In this document: piece by piece, positions 1-6,541 of the stretch
How the letters are laid out: the number at the start of each line of letters is the position of its first letter
Numbering within the stretch: position 1 is the first letter of the stretch
DNA from: Clostridium sp. CAG:632
GTDB taxonomy: Bacteria; Bacillota; Clostridia; Lachnospirales; Lachnospiraceae
Assembly: GCA_000431515.1 (NCBI GenBank)
Contig: HF991301.1
Span: 1-15,191 of the forward strand
Reading direction: 5' to 3'
Length of the DNA: 15,191 nucleotides
The notes under the pieces: generated by a model
What the model saw: only the letters and a program-made list of their open reading frames with translations
Told to the model about the DNA's origin: nothing
Database searches by the model: none
Made by a program: the position numbers and the translations under genes

Positions 1-26
1 TCACCAGCAAGTATACTTGCTGGTGA
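1..26. repeat. 26-bp perfect palindrome at the window edge
   Basis: The first 26 bases equal their own reverse complement (arms TCACCAGCAAGTA / TACTTGCTGGTGA, no loop). The palindrome lies at the far end of the broken toxin reading frame on the minus strand. It has no T-run, so it does not look like a terminator. It could be a protein-binding dyad, the inner end of a larger inverted repeat, or an assembly turn-around, because it coincides with the sequence end. Confidence 0.75.
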
Positions 27-115
27 TGGAACCCTTGTGGCAAAGCAGACAGTTCCATTATTGCTCTCATCTGTTCTAATGCCTGTTTGGTTACTTTTAC
101 TTCTTATTTATCCAT
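1..115 (-). pseudogene. RelE/ParE-type toxin remnant
   Basis: Just downstream of the antitoxin-like fragment, the minus strand reads ATG-GAT-AAA-TAA and then continues as EVKVTKQALEQMRAI. This resembles the N-terminus of RelE/ParE toxins (MDKYxVKVTxQALEQMxEI), with the expected Tyr codon changed to a stop at 104-106. After about 18 residues the similarity ends and the frame no longer looks like a toxin, so a deletion or frameshift followed. The frame runs into the palindrome at the window edge. In intact systems the toxin is an mRNA interferase or gyrase inhibitor neutralised by the upstream antitoxin; this copy cannot make it. The assignment rests on a short stretch. Confidence 0.5.
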
Positions 116-122
116 GTATGCA

Positions 123-314
123 TTAAATCTCCGTCTTTAACTGATTGAAAGCCTCGTCAACAGAAATGGAATCATCACTCTTCGCCCGCTCCAAACCAGT
201 TTGCATCACTGTGTCAAATTCTGTCGCTGTTATTATATCATTCCCCCTTACCCTGTCTAACATTTTCTCTTCTTCACGATTCAGTTGAATGATGCACCAT
301 TTTGGGCAGGGCAT
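123..314 (-). pseudogene. RelB/DinJ-type antitoxin remnant (C-terminal part)
   Basis: This is a 63-codon frame ending in TAA, 8 bases before the ATG of the broken toxin. Its C-terminal half (EFDTVMQTGLERAKSDDS, then SVDEAFNQL) has the look of the toxin-wrapping tail of RelB/DinJ antitoxins (xEFxxxxxxGxxxxKxxx, then a short helix). The N-terminal ribbon-helix-helix part is missing. The first residues are unlike the family, and no good ribosome binding site precedes the ATG at 314 or the internal ATG at 263. Gene order (antitoxin then toxin) supports the reading. A small orphan protein cannot be excluded. Confidence 0.4.
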
Positions 315-326
315 TCAAATGTCACA

Positions 327-356
327 TTTTGTATTTTCTAGTCACAGAATACAAAA
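327..356 (-). terminator. AT-rich inverted repeat after the DUF3021 gene
   Basis: A perfect 9-bp inverted repeat (TTTTGTATT / AATACAAAA) with a 12-base loop starts 8 bases after the DUF3021 stop codon. It is AT-rich and lacks a clear following T-run on the minus strand, so it is at best a weak terminator. Confidence 0.3.
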
Positions 357-364
357 GATGCAAT

Positions 365-799
365 TCATGATTTATGCTTCTCCAGCACCTGATTCATCTT
401 ATCTGCCAGATTCCTGTAATACCTCATAAAGCACAGCCATATCACCACGCCGATAACTATCACGCCCGCAATTGTAATAATACACGCTGTCACTCCTCTC
501 TCTACCGGTATCCATCCGACAAAGGATGCGGCTACAAAATAAATTGTAAATCCGATGCCGAGGTGAATCACCGATGCCAGGGGCCAGGAAATTCTTTCCG
601 AGTTATAGAGAAGTGTCGGTACCCCAAAGCCAAGACCTGTCAGCACACAGGCAAATGCCATCTTCGTGAATCCATAGCCTTCCAGCGTAAAGCTTCCCCC
701 ATTCAATATATCAAAAACAATACCAACTATAACAAAAATAATAAAACTCAAAGCGACACTTACAAATATACTTTTCAGAACCTCTTTCAATACTTTCAT
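365..799 (-). CDS. DUF3021 family membrane protein
   Basis: 144 aa with four hydrophobic segments at about residues 10-31, 43-63, 70-95 and 100-127, and a short charged cytoplasmic tail ending in KHKS. The size, the four-helix layout and the position directly downstream of a LytTR regulator match DUF3021. These proteins commonly pair with stand-alone LytTR regulators, and in some pairs the membrane protein restrains the regulator. The start at 799 is preferred over 832 because AAAGGAG lies 10 bases upstream and the extra 11 residues (CNIERRRNS...) are leader-like. The gene lies 52 bases after the LytTR stop, so the two are probably co-transcribed. It looks intact, unlike its toxin-antitoxin neighbours. 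The inhibitory role is family inference. Confidence 0.8.
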   Translation of the reverse strand: MKVLKEVLKSIFVSVALSFIIFVIVGIVFDILNGGSFTLEGYGFTKMAFACVLTGLGFGVPTLLYNSERISWPLASVIHLGIGFTIYFVAASFVGWIPVERGVTACIITIAGVIVIGVVIWLCFMRYYRNLADKMNQVLEKHKS

Positions 800-851
800 A
801 CTGTTTCGTCTCCTTTCTATATTACATTTCATTGCCCCAACCGGTTAATTA

Positions 852-1295
852 TCATAATCCCAGATACTTCTTTAGCTGCGGCACAAACTTACGTGATATA
901 TATTCTTTCTCCCCATTCTTCATATGAAGTAGCATCACTCCATTGAAGGATGGTTCTACACTTTCCAGATACTTCAGATTGATTGCGGCCGACTTTGAAA
1001 CCTGCATAAAATCTTTTCCAAGAATTTCCAACAGCTCATACAGCCTTTTTCCAATCCGATATGTGTTTTCTACTGTAACGATATAGACCTTCTCTCTTTC
1101 AACTCTTATGAGCACGATCGTCTCAGGCTCGATTACCACCATCCGCTCATCAAGGTTTCCGATGATCATGCACTTATTTCCTTGGAACTGTGATATTTCG
1201 CGTGCCAGCTCCGCAATCTCCGGTGTCAGCTCTGCCGCATGGATGACTGCATATGGTTCTTTTATATTTTTAGAAATATTCATATCAACGCGCAT
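852..1295 (-). CDS. LytTR-domain DNA-binding transcriptional regulator
   Basis: 147 aa. Residues from about 45 to the end have the LytTR pattern: IVLIRVEREKVYIVTVENTY, then YELLEILGKDFMQVSKSAAIN, and a C-terminal YISRKFVPQLKKYL. The N-terminal 45 residues are too short for a response-regulator receiver, so this is a stand-alone LytTR protein not controlled by phosphorylation. The start at 1295 has AGGAGG six bases upstream; the ATG at 1310 overlaps that ribosome binding site. It forms an operon with the DUF3021 gene. Such pairs usually regulate their own transcription and nearby transporter or competence genes through direct repeats, but no target is visible here. The domain call is firm; the regulon is unknown. 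Confidence 0.85.
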   Translation of the reverse strand: MRVDMNISKNIKEPYAVIHAAELTPEIAELAREISQFQGNKCMIIGNLDERMVVIEPETIVLIRVEREKVYIVTVENTYRIGKRLYELLEILGKDFMQVSKSAAINLKYLESVEPSFNGVMLLHMKNGEKEYISRKFVPQLKKYLGL

Positions 1296-1345
1296 ACCCT
1301 TCCTCCTCATAGTTTCATAATCTGCAAGAAAATAAATAACCCAAC

Positions 1346-1401
1346 TATAAAAATCCCTCCGTTTCGTCTTTTGATAAACTAATAATAACGAAAACGGAGG
1401 G
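1346..1401 (-). terminator. Rho-independent terminator after hipA
   Basis: Arms CCCTCCGTTTCGT (1355-1367) and ACGAAAACGGAGGG (1388-1401) pair with one bulged A around a 20-base loop. On the minus strand the stem is followed by ATTTTTATAG. It lies 34 bases beyond the hipA remnant stop and separates hipBA from the LytTR operon. Confidence 0.7.
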
Positions 1402-1434
1402 CAATGTCATGTCCATTACGGCAAGAGGTAGATT

Positions 1435-2078
1435 TCAGGCGGTAAGATGCAATTCTTTCTTTATTCCACCCTTTTCCATAATCGGATCGCCCATCTGGTC
1501 TGTTTGGTGAATTCCACACATTTCCAATTCTCGCTTTGCCTGTTCCAACGCATCTGTAAATCCGTTTACCATAGCATCAAACCGTCTCATGGCAATCTTT
1601 GTACCGAGTCCAATCTGAGTTGTTGCTTTTTCAAATGATTCTCTTGAAATTTCATTAATATTATATTTTCCGTCAATGCTTAATGCCATATCCTCCGTGC
1701 TATTTTTATAAATCACCGTGCTCACAATATCATATGCCGGAGCCAATCGGATACTTTTCAAATCCTCTCCATAAAGCAAAGAGAGATTCTTGATATGATT
1801 ATCTATTTGCTACAAATTGTCTGTCATATCGTTTCGTTGCAAAAAGCACAGCTTCATCATCATTCCTATTTGTTGTAACAATGAAGCTTTCCGGAATTTC
1901 AATTCCCAAGTGCTTGGCTGTCAAAAGGGACAGTTGTTCATTTGCAACTATCTTCTTCAACCGGACATGACTCTGTTTTACAATATGTAAAACAAGCATC
2001 TTCAGAACTGGTTCCTACAATTTCTCCTACATATTTACTTTCACCATTGATTTCAATATAGACAGATAATGTTCTCAT
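1435..2078 (-). pseudogene. hipA: HipA-type toxin kinase, broken by deletion and frameshifts
   Basis: The minus-strand frame opens at 2078, 4 bases after hipB, with the HipA N-terminal domain (MRTLSVYIEINGESKYVGEI), then leaves the family pattern and stops at a TGA. A second frame (about 1799-1999) carries VRLKKIVANEQLSLLTAKHL and FATKRYDRQF from the kinase N-lobe region. A third (from about 1799 to 1435) carries DNHIKNLSLLYGEDL and LAPAYDIVSTVIY, the catalytic-loop and C-terminal region. Large parts are missing: much of the N-lobe between the first two pieces and roughly a hundred residues before the catalytic DNHIKN motif. The whole is under 220 codons, against about 370-440 for intact HipA. 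HipA kinases phosphorylate glutamyl-tRNA synthetase or other targets and are held by HipB. This copy cannot be an active kinase. Confidence 0.85.
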
Positions 2079-2082
2079 AGTA

Positions 2083-2295
2083 TTATCCTCGTCGTTCAAC
2101 TAACAAATCCAACCCCAGGACATTTATCAGTTGAATTGTCTTTTCAATCTCTGCTGTTGGCTTTCCCCGTTCCAAATCTGAAATAAAAGTCACAGAAAAA
2201 CCGGTAAAATCAGATAAATATGCTTGCGTATAATTTAATTCTTTTCTTCTTTCACGAATAATTTGACCTAATGATTTTGAATCTGTTATTTTCAT
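2083..2295 (-). CDS. hipB: HipB-like helix-turn-helix antitoxin/repressor
   Basis: 70 aa, a single Xre/Cro-type HTH of the y4mF/HipB type: LGQIIRERRKELNYTQAYLSDFTGF, then FISDLERGKPTAEIEKTIQLI and a short tail GLDLLVERRG. The ATG at 2295 has GGGAG six bases upstream; the TTG at 2307 would place the ribosome site inside the gene. It lies directly before the hipA remnant in the normal hipBA order. HipB proteins bind the kinase and repress their own promoter; a perfect palindrome covers that promoter here. With hipA destroyed it is an orphan repressor. Its intact frame suggests recent loss of hipA or a retained regulatory role. HTH call firm; HipB naming rests on the adjacent hipA. Confidence 0.85.
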   Translation of the reverse strand: MKITDSKSLGQIIRERRKELNYTQAYLSDFTGFSVTFISDLERGKPTAEIEKTIQLINVLGLDLLVERRG

Positions 2296-2313
2296 AATTT
2301 CTCCCAAATATGC

Positions 2314-2353
2314 CGTACGGCTAAATAATATAATTATATTATTTAGCCGTACG
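2314..2353. promoter_or_regulatory. 40-bp perfect palindrome, probable HipB operator
   Basis: Left arm CGTACGGCTAAATAATATAA and right arm TTATATTATTTAGCCGTACG are exact reverse complements with no spacer. Each arm end contains TAGCCGTACG, itself partly symmetric. The palindrome starts 19 bases upstream of the hipB ATG and ends 6 bases from the recombinase stop codon. Its position over the hipB promoter fits an autoregulatory operator. A transcribed copy would fold into a hairpin that could also separate the recombinase and hipB transcripts. Confidence 0.7.
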
Positions 2354-2363
2354 ACTATGTCAA
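2333..2363 (-). promoter_or_regulatory. Putative hipB promoter overlapping the recombinase stop codon
   Basis: On the minus strand TTGACA (2358-2363) lies on the last recombinase codons. A -10-like hexamer sits in the palindrome: TAATAT at 16-base spacing or TATAAT (2333-2338) at 19. Spacing is not ideal, but the -35 is consensus and the position before hipB is right. Confidence 0.5.
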
Positions 2364-4042
2364 CTCATTTCCTTTTGTAATTTGCACACCGTCTCAACGG
2401 TACTTTCGTTGTCCCAATCCAATTCGTATATCTCTTTCCCATTGAAAAATACAGGAAATCTAAACTTTAGACTACGAAGGATTCTTCCGTCTGCCTGCTC
2501 TTCCTCGTATATATTTACATCCGCAAGGAAGCTCTTCATAAATGTCTTCTTTTCAATATCCGTAAATCTGTCGTACAACTTATCAAAGAATAATAAGAAC
2601 TGATACACATTGTCACCGGATATTTTCTCCTGCCTAATATTATACAGTCTGGTTTCTACTTCTTCAATCAGAGTTTCAATTTCTTCTATCTCATCATAAA
2701 GCTTGTCCAGACGCACCTGCATATCCTCATATTTCTTGTCATAATGCTTGTCTGATACAGATAAGTTATCCATTTGATTTGCCAACTTGTTCTTGGCACC
2801 AGTCACCTGTTTTAACCGCTCCTGTAAGCCTGTATGCTCTCTGTCCAGCTCCTGCGTATCAATGCTTTGTCCGATGTGCTTCTGTATTTCCGTTTTGAAT
2901 TTTGGATTATTTACAAGCTTGCGGATAACTTCTTCCACCGCCGCATTAATTTTGTACTCGCTCCACTGCTTACGATAAGTACATTTATGACCATTCACAA
3001 AGGTTCTGTGTTTGCAGGCATAGTAAAAATAATCTTTGTAATGCCCGCCGTCCGGATGCTTTTTACGATTTACATTGCCATACATACCACTTCCGCAGAT
3101 AGGACATTTGATAATTCCGGATAAAATATGCTCGTGATCCAAGCTGTGGGTTTTGATATTGGCAACTCCGGTTTCCTGTCTCTTTTTATGCACCTGATTC
3201 CACAATTCCTCTGACACAATTGCCTCATGGATACCGTCGTTAAGCATATACTTGTCCTGCTTCACAATGTGGTACTCATTCCTTGTTCTCGGAATCTTCT
3301 CATTCTTTCTTCTGCCAAAGGCAAGCTTGCCACAGTACACCGGATTATCCAAAACACCTTTTACAAAGGATGTGGAAAAGCCTTCTATGGTATTGTTCTG
3401 GCGAAGTTTTTTCTTGTATCCGCTATTGTTTAAGAATGTTGCAATAGCCGCAATTCCCATAGTGGTATTAGCAAACTTATCGTAGATAATTCGAATAATC
3501 TCTGCTTCATCCTCGGCTATATGCAGTTCACCGTTGATAAGCTGGTAACCGTATGGTGCAAAACCACCATTCCATTTACCTTCTCTGGCTTTCTGCCTAC
3601 GTCCTTCCATGGTTTGAACTAATATATTCTCTCGCTCAATTTCAGCCACCGCAGATAATACAGAAATCATCAATTTTCCTGCATCCTTTGAACTGTCAAT
3701 ACCATCTTCCACACAGATAAGATTAACACCAAAATCCTGCATTCTCTGAAGGGAAGATAATACATCTGCTGCGTTTCGTCCGAATCGGGATAACTTGAAT
3801 ACGAGTACAAAATCGACGTTGTCTTTACCTGATTCAATGTCCTGAAGCATCTGTTGGAACTGTGTTCTGCCTTCCACACTTTTACCGGACTTACCTTCAT
3901 CGGAGTATTCACCAGCGATAATCATATCCTGGTAATCCGCGTATTTATGCAATTTATCCTTTTGCGCATCTAAGCTATAACCATCAACCTGCATGGAGGT
4001 GGATACACGGGTGTAGATGTAGCATTTTAGTTGTTTTTTCAT
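2360..4042 (-). CDS. Large serine recombinase/integrase
   Basis: 560 aa, the usual length for this family. The resolvase domain begins YIYTRVSTSMQ with catalytic Ser14 and Arg12, followed by KLSRFGRN (83-90) and the E-helix region SAVAEIERENI (130-140). The recombinase domain spans about 160-280 (GGFAPYGYQL...NPVYCGKLAFGRR). A zinc ribbon uses Cys313, Cys316, Cys343 and Cys354. A long coiled coil covers about 395-470. Such enzymes integrate and excise elements between short att sites without host factors. The ATG at 4042 has only a weak AGAAAG upstream, but a consensus promoter lies at 4101-4129. The last residues (STVETVCKLQKEMS) are encoded by the 28-base repeat also found at the right edge, so the gene's 3' end probably forms part of the att site. 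VETVC resembles the rlmD C-terminus, a known target of this class. Confidence 0.93.
   Translation of the reverse strand: MKKQLKCYIYTRVSTSMQVDGYSLDAQKDKLHKYADYQDMIIAGEYSDEGKSGKSVEGRTQFQQMLQDIESGKDNVDFVLVFKLSRFGRNAADVLSSLQRMQDFGVNLICVEDGIDSSKDAGKLMISVLSAVAEIERENILVQTMEGRRQKAREGKWNGGFAPYGYQLINGELHIAEDEAEIIRIIYDKFANTTMGIAAIATFLNNSGYKKKLRQNNTIEGFSTSFVKGVLDNPVYCGKLAFGRRKNEKIPRTRNEYHIVKQDKYMLNDGIHEAIVSEELWNQVHKKRQETGVANIKTHSLDHEHILSGIIKCPICGSGMYGNVNRKKHPDGGHYKDYFYYACKHRTFVNGHKCTYRKQWSEYKINAAVEEVIRKLVNNPKFKTEIQKHIGQSIDTQELDREHTGLQERLKQVTGAKNKLANQMDNLSVSDKHYDKKYEDMQVRLDKLYDEIEEIETLIEEVETRLYNIRQEKISGDNVYQFLLFFDKLYDRFTDIEKKTFMKSFLADVNIYEEEQADGRILRSLKFRFPVFFNGKEIYELDWDNESTVETVCKLQKEMS
2384..2411. repeat. 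Direct repeat copy 1, putative att core in the recombinase 3' end
   Basis: 28 bases identical and in the same orientation to 15164-15191; the match may extend beyond the window on that side. To the left (2381-2383) the copies differ. It contains the dyad ACCGT-CTCA-ACGGT (2388-2401) and encodes NESTVETVC of the recombinase. A recombinase gene whose 3' end overlaps att is common for elements targeting a gene 3' end. Confidence 0.75.
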
Positions 4043-4084
4043 GAAATCACGAACTTTCTGTTACTTGGATGAACATTATTCCAT

Positions 4085-4129
4085 CCGTTGTCCCAACGGT
4101 ATTATACGCTTGTTCCAACCACGTTTCAA
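4085..4129 (-). promoter_or_regulatory. Recombinase promoter with a dyad at the start site
   Basis: On the minus strand TTGAAA (4124-4129), a 17-base spacer and TATAAT (4101-4106) form a strong sigma-A promoter. It is followed at once by the dyad CCGTTG-GGA-CAACGG (4085-4099) across the expected transcription start. Eleven bases of the dyad (CGTTGTCCCAA, plus strand, 4086-4096) recur at 2407-2417, overlapping the att repeat, and CAACGGTA is also shared. This fits an operator, possibly bound by the recombinase itself. Confidence 0.65.
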
Positions 4130-4136
4130 TATATAA

Positions 4137-4167
4137 AATGCTGCTATTTTTTCTAAGCAGCAGCATT
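4137..4167 (-). terminator. Rho-independent terminator ending the four-gene defence unit
   Basis: Perfect 9-bp arms AATGCTGCT (4137-4145) and AGCAGCATT (4159-4167) enclose a 13-base loop. On the minus strand the stem is followed by TTATATATTG. It starts 10 bases after the last stop codon of the unit and lies just before the recombinase promoter. Confidence 0.75.
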
Positions 4168-4177
4168 CATTCCTACT

Positions 4178-4918
4178 TTACCGTTCCCAATTTCCATAAT
4201 CAATAATCATTATCATCTCTTGCACAACCTGACGCAGTTCAAATTTAAAAATATTCATATCACTCTTTTTTGCCAAAAAGCGCCTATTATGAGCACTTAA
4301 ATCCCCGTATTTTTTCACCATTTTTATATTAGTTTCAAGATTCCTACTAACATTCCATTTATTTGACGTTACGAATCGAGGAATTAAATCACTCAAAAAG
4401 AAAAATTGTCCATTCTGGTCTTTAATATACCCATCTATTCCATGTCTTTCAAAACACTCTATAATAAGTGTCTCAATCAATTTTCGCATCATAACCAACA
4501 CTGCATCGTACAAACAACATTCAAAGCATTGATTCATCTGCTTAGCAGTTAATACTATATAATACGGTGCCGTGTCAAGTGTATCTAGTGGCAACAACTC
4601 ATCCGTTACTATCACTTCATACTCTTCTGAAACTTCTTTTTTTATTTTATCTACTACGCTTCGTTCCAAAGTGTATCCTACTTTATTTTTTAAAAAAGTA
4701 GCATTTTTTCCTTTAGCATGATTGGCTAAATATGCTGCAACATTTGAATACGACTTGATACTCAATATAGAGTAACACTCTTCAATTTGCTTTGGCTGTA
4801 TTTGCTGCAAACCCTCAATATATAAGCAGTAATATACAAAATAAATTATCATCTCACCTGATGTTTTTTTTAGGAATTCTGGTATTTTTTGAACAAATCC
4901 TTCTAACTTTTCGTACAT
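4178..4918 (-). CDS. Unrecognised protein: winged-helix-like N-terminus, DUF4145/HEPN-like C-terminus
   Basis: 246 aa with no certain family. Residues 15-97 look like a winged-helix module: helices TSGEMIIYFVYYCLY and IEECYSILSIKSYSNVAAYL, then KGKNATFLKNKVGYTL, which reads as a wing. The C-terminal half is helical; ARG-rich RKLIETLIIECFERHGI and later KYGDLSAHNRR (about 203-213) recall DUF4145/HEPN-related domains, where a similar G-x-x-x-A-H-N element closes the fold. It lacks a clear Rx4-6H RNase motif, so nuclease activity is not claimed. The first ATG at 4921 overlaps the upstream TGA as ATGA; the next ATG at 4918 has better spacing (6) from AAAGGA and is used here. It is the last gene of the four-gene unit and clearly translation-coupled to the gene before it. 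Confidence 0.7.
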   Translation of the reverse strand: MYEKLEGFVQKIPEFLKKTSGEMIIYFVYYCLYIEGLQQIQPKQIEECYSILSIKSYSNVAAYLANHAKGKNATFLKNKVGYTLERSVVDKIKKEVSEEYEVIVTDELLPLDTLDTAPYYIVLTAKQMNQCFECCLYDAVLVMMRKLIETLIIECFERHGIDGYIKDQNGQFFFLSDLIPRFVTSNKWNVSRNLETNIKMVKKYGDLSAHNRRFLAKKSDMNIFKFELRQVVQEMIMIIDYGNWER

Positions 4919-5838
4919 CATTTATCCTTTCCAACCATATCTCTATCAACATGGTCTTCTCCTATGTGAGTTATCTTAAACTTTCCTGTATCAGTCAATA
5001 CATAATAACTTTTCAAATTTTTTGCATTATGCAATGCTTTTGCTATATCAAAACTCGTACTCTCACCTAATGATCTTAAAACTGTAAATATTATGTCTTT
5101 GTCCACATCTACAATTCCTTTAGTATCTTTTAGCCATTTTGCAATAACAACTGTTTTATCTTGATTATTTGCAGGCGCGTGTGTTGTGTAAAATTCTGCC
5201 AACATATTTCTTTCATCTTGACTAAGATTCAATTCAACCAAGCTATAAGTATCTGTTGTACTACTTTTAAATTTTGAAGTCTTTTTCTTGGTTACTTTTA
5301 AACTCTTACCTTCAATTTCTCCACAAATAATTCCAAGCGCTAGTTCAATACCCTTTCTTTCAATTCTGAAGTCAGTTTGATTTACAGCAGAAATGAGTTT
5401 TTCAGAAATTAATATTTTTATGTTACTTGAAAAATTCTTACTTCTTGTTGCTGTATAGCGATTTGTGTCTTTATAACATTGACGCAAATCATCTCTTGAG
5501 AATAATTTTGCTCCTTGTTCTGAAATATAAAATGCATAAATCAAAATCCACTCACTTTCGGTACGTGGTCCCCCCGCCAACACAACATTTGATAAAGTTG
5601 GAATCTCTGGTTGTCCCATTTCTTCAAAATCTTCCTCACCAATTACTACAGTGTTTTCATTTTCTCTTATTGTCTCCGTATTATTCGTAGAGACATTAAC
5701 CGCCTTCTTGCCACATTGCCCCATATTTCCCATACCACTCTCTTTTAGAGAGTTAAATATTTCTTTAACACTTTCTGTTTCACCCTCTAATTCAATTGCC
5801 ATCCTATCCCACGTTACTTTAATTTTTAATTCACTCAT
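4918..5838 (-). CDS. Unrecognised protein with tandem winged-helix-like segments
   Basis: 306 aa, not recognised with confidence. The N-terminal 35 residues form a small beta-alpha unit (LKIKVTWDRMAIELEG, then VKEIFNSLK), followed by an acidic, polar linker to about 80. Residues 92-170 and 205-298 each look like a winged helix. The second (LSQDERNMLAEFYTTHAP, NNQDKTVVIAKWLKD, IIFTVLRSLGE, then GKFKITHIGEDHV) resembles the wing-containing modules of many uncharacterised bacterial and archaeal proteins. A basic patch LKVTKKKTSKFKSS (181-194) joins them. DNA or RNA binding is likely; no catalytic motif is visible. The ATG at 5838 has AAAGGAG six bases upstream; the adjacent ATG at 5841 is only three bases away. 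It lies 54 bases after the RloB-like gene and overlaps the next gene. It is more AT-rich than the ATPase/RloB pair, suggesting a separate origin. Confidence 0.7.
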   Translation of the reverse strand: MSELKIKVTWDRMAIELEGETESVKEIFNSLKESGMGNMGQCGKKAVNVSTNNTETIRENENTVVIGEEDFEEMGQPEIPTLSNVVLAGGPRTESEWILIYAFYISEQGAKLFSRDDLRQCYKDTNRYTATRSKNFSSNIKILISEKLISAVNQTDFRIERKGIELALGIICGEIEGKSLKVTKKKTSKFKSSTTDTYSLVELNLSQDERNMLAEFYTTHAPANNQDKTVVIAKWLKDTKGIVDVDKDIIFTVLRSLGESTSFDIAKALHNAKNLKSYYVLTDTGKFKITHIGEDHVDRDMVGKDK

Positions 5839-5892
5839 CATATGCTCCTTTCAATCACTTAAAATTTATACTGTAACTTAATTTACTAATTC

Positions 5893-6540
5893 TTATGTTC
5901 TGCATTTTCCTTTAATCTCTCCCACCAGCTCATGTACTGTCGTACACGGACACATCTCCGATGATTTGGTTTTACCTTCTCTTTTACACTGCTCCATCTT
6001 TTGTTGTGCTATCTGAATCGCCTTTTCTTCGTCACCAACTTTGCAGAGTTTTCCATACATCTGCTCATCGGCCTTGGAATACTTCTGTCCGGTCTTTGAT
6101 TCATATACTCGTCCAAATTCTGAACAACAAGTCCAGGAATCTTGGATTGCAGGCATGGAACCAAAGTAGGCATACATCCATATTTCAAAACATGGATTGG
6201 ACCAGCCCACTTGTATTCCTTTAACCTCTGCCTCTTTTATAATCTCATCAATACCCTGCACCTGGTCTCTGTCAAACACAATCCAAGGAATACGATATTG
6301 TGCATCATAAGCAGTGAGTTCCAGGCATTTATCAATCATGGTACGAGTCTTTGTCTCTACCACCTTTATTACAAGCTTGTTTCTCACATCCTCCGGCAAT
6401 GCCTGATGGAGTCCTGTAAAGAAGCAACGCTCTGTAGCTTCTGTGTCTGTAACAATCAAATAGTAACCTAATTCAGGTACTTTGAATTGCTTTCTCTGTT
6501 CGCGAGTTTTTCTGTTACCTGTTCTGTCTTTTCTCGCCAT
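5893..6540 (-). CDS. RloB-like protein (AbiLii-type defence partner)
   Basis: 215 aa with RloB landmarks: a basic N-terminus, LIVTDTEATERCFF (28-41, the family's TEGxxTE-like acidic motif), WIVFDRDQ (86-93) and SNPCFEIWMYAYF (114-126). An N-terminal acidic residue plus a later DxD (Asp90, Asp92) resembles TOPRIM-like nuclease arrangements, but catalysis is not shown. The first motif departs from the usual TEG form, which is worth noting. The start at 6540 has AAGGAGG six bases upstream, inside the end of the ATPase gene; the stop and start are 1 base apart, so translation is coupled. RloA/RloB genes travel with restriction loci, and the ATPase/RloB pair corresponds to lactococcal AbiL. The predicted job is abortive-infection-type phage defence, executed after ATPase-dependent sensing. 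Confidence 0.82.
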   Translation of the reverse strand: MARKDRTGNRKTREQRKQFKVPELGYYLIVTDTEATERCFFTGLHQALPEDVRNKLVIKVVETKTRTMIDKCLELTAYDAQYRIPWIVFDRDQVQGIDEIIKEAEVKGIQVGWSNPCFEIWMYAYFGSMPAIQDSWTCCSEFGRVYESKTGQKYSKADEQMYGKLCKVGDEEKAIQIAQQKMEQCKREGKTKSSEMCPCTTVHELVGEIKGKCRT

Positions 6541-6541
6541 T

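Noticed and set aside
374..946. 190-codon plus-strand frame
   Set aside because: It is antisense to the DUF3021 gene and its upstream region, with unnatural composition and no ribosome binding site.
1409..1507. Plus-strand short frame starting MSITARGRF after a GGAGGG
   Set aside because: The GGAGGG lies in the hipA terminator stem and the frame runs antisense into the hipA remnant, ending after 32 codons; no evidence of a real gene.
2360..4042. Transposon resolvase rather than integrase
   Set aside because: Length of 560 aa with zinc ribbon and coiled coil marks a large serine recombinase; small resolvases have about 180-200 aa.
4178..4918. HEPN RNase toxin call
   Set aside because: The C-terminal AHN element fits DUF4145/HEPN-like folds, but a clear Rx4-6H catalytic motif is not visible, so only the fold resemblance is kept.
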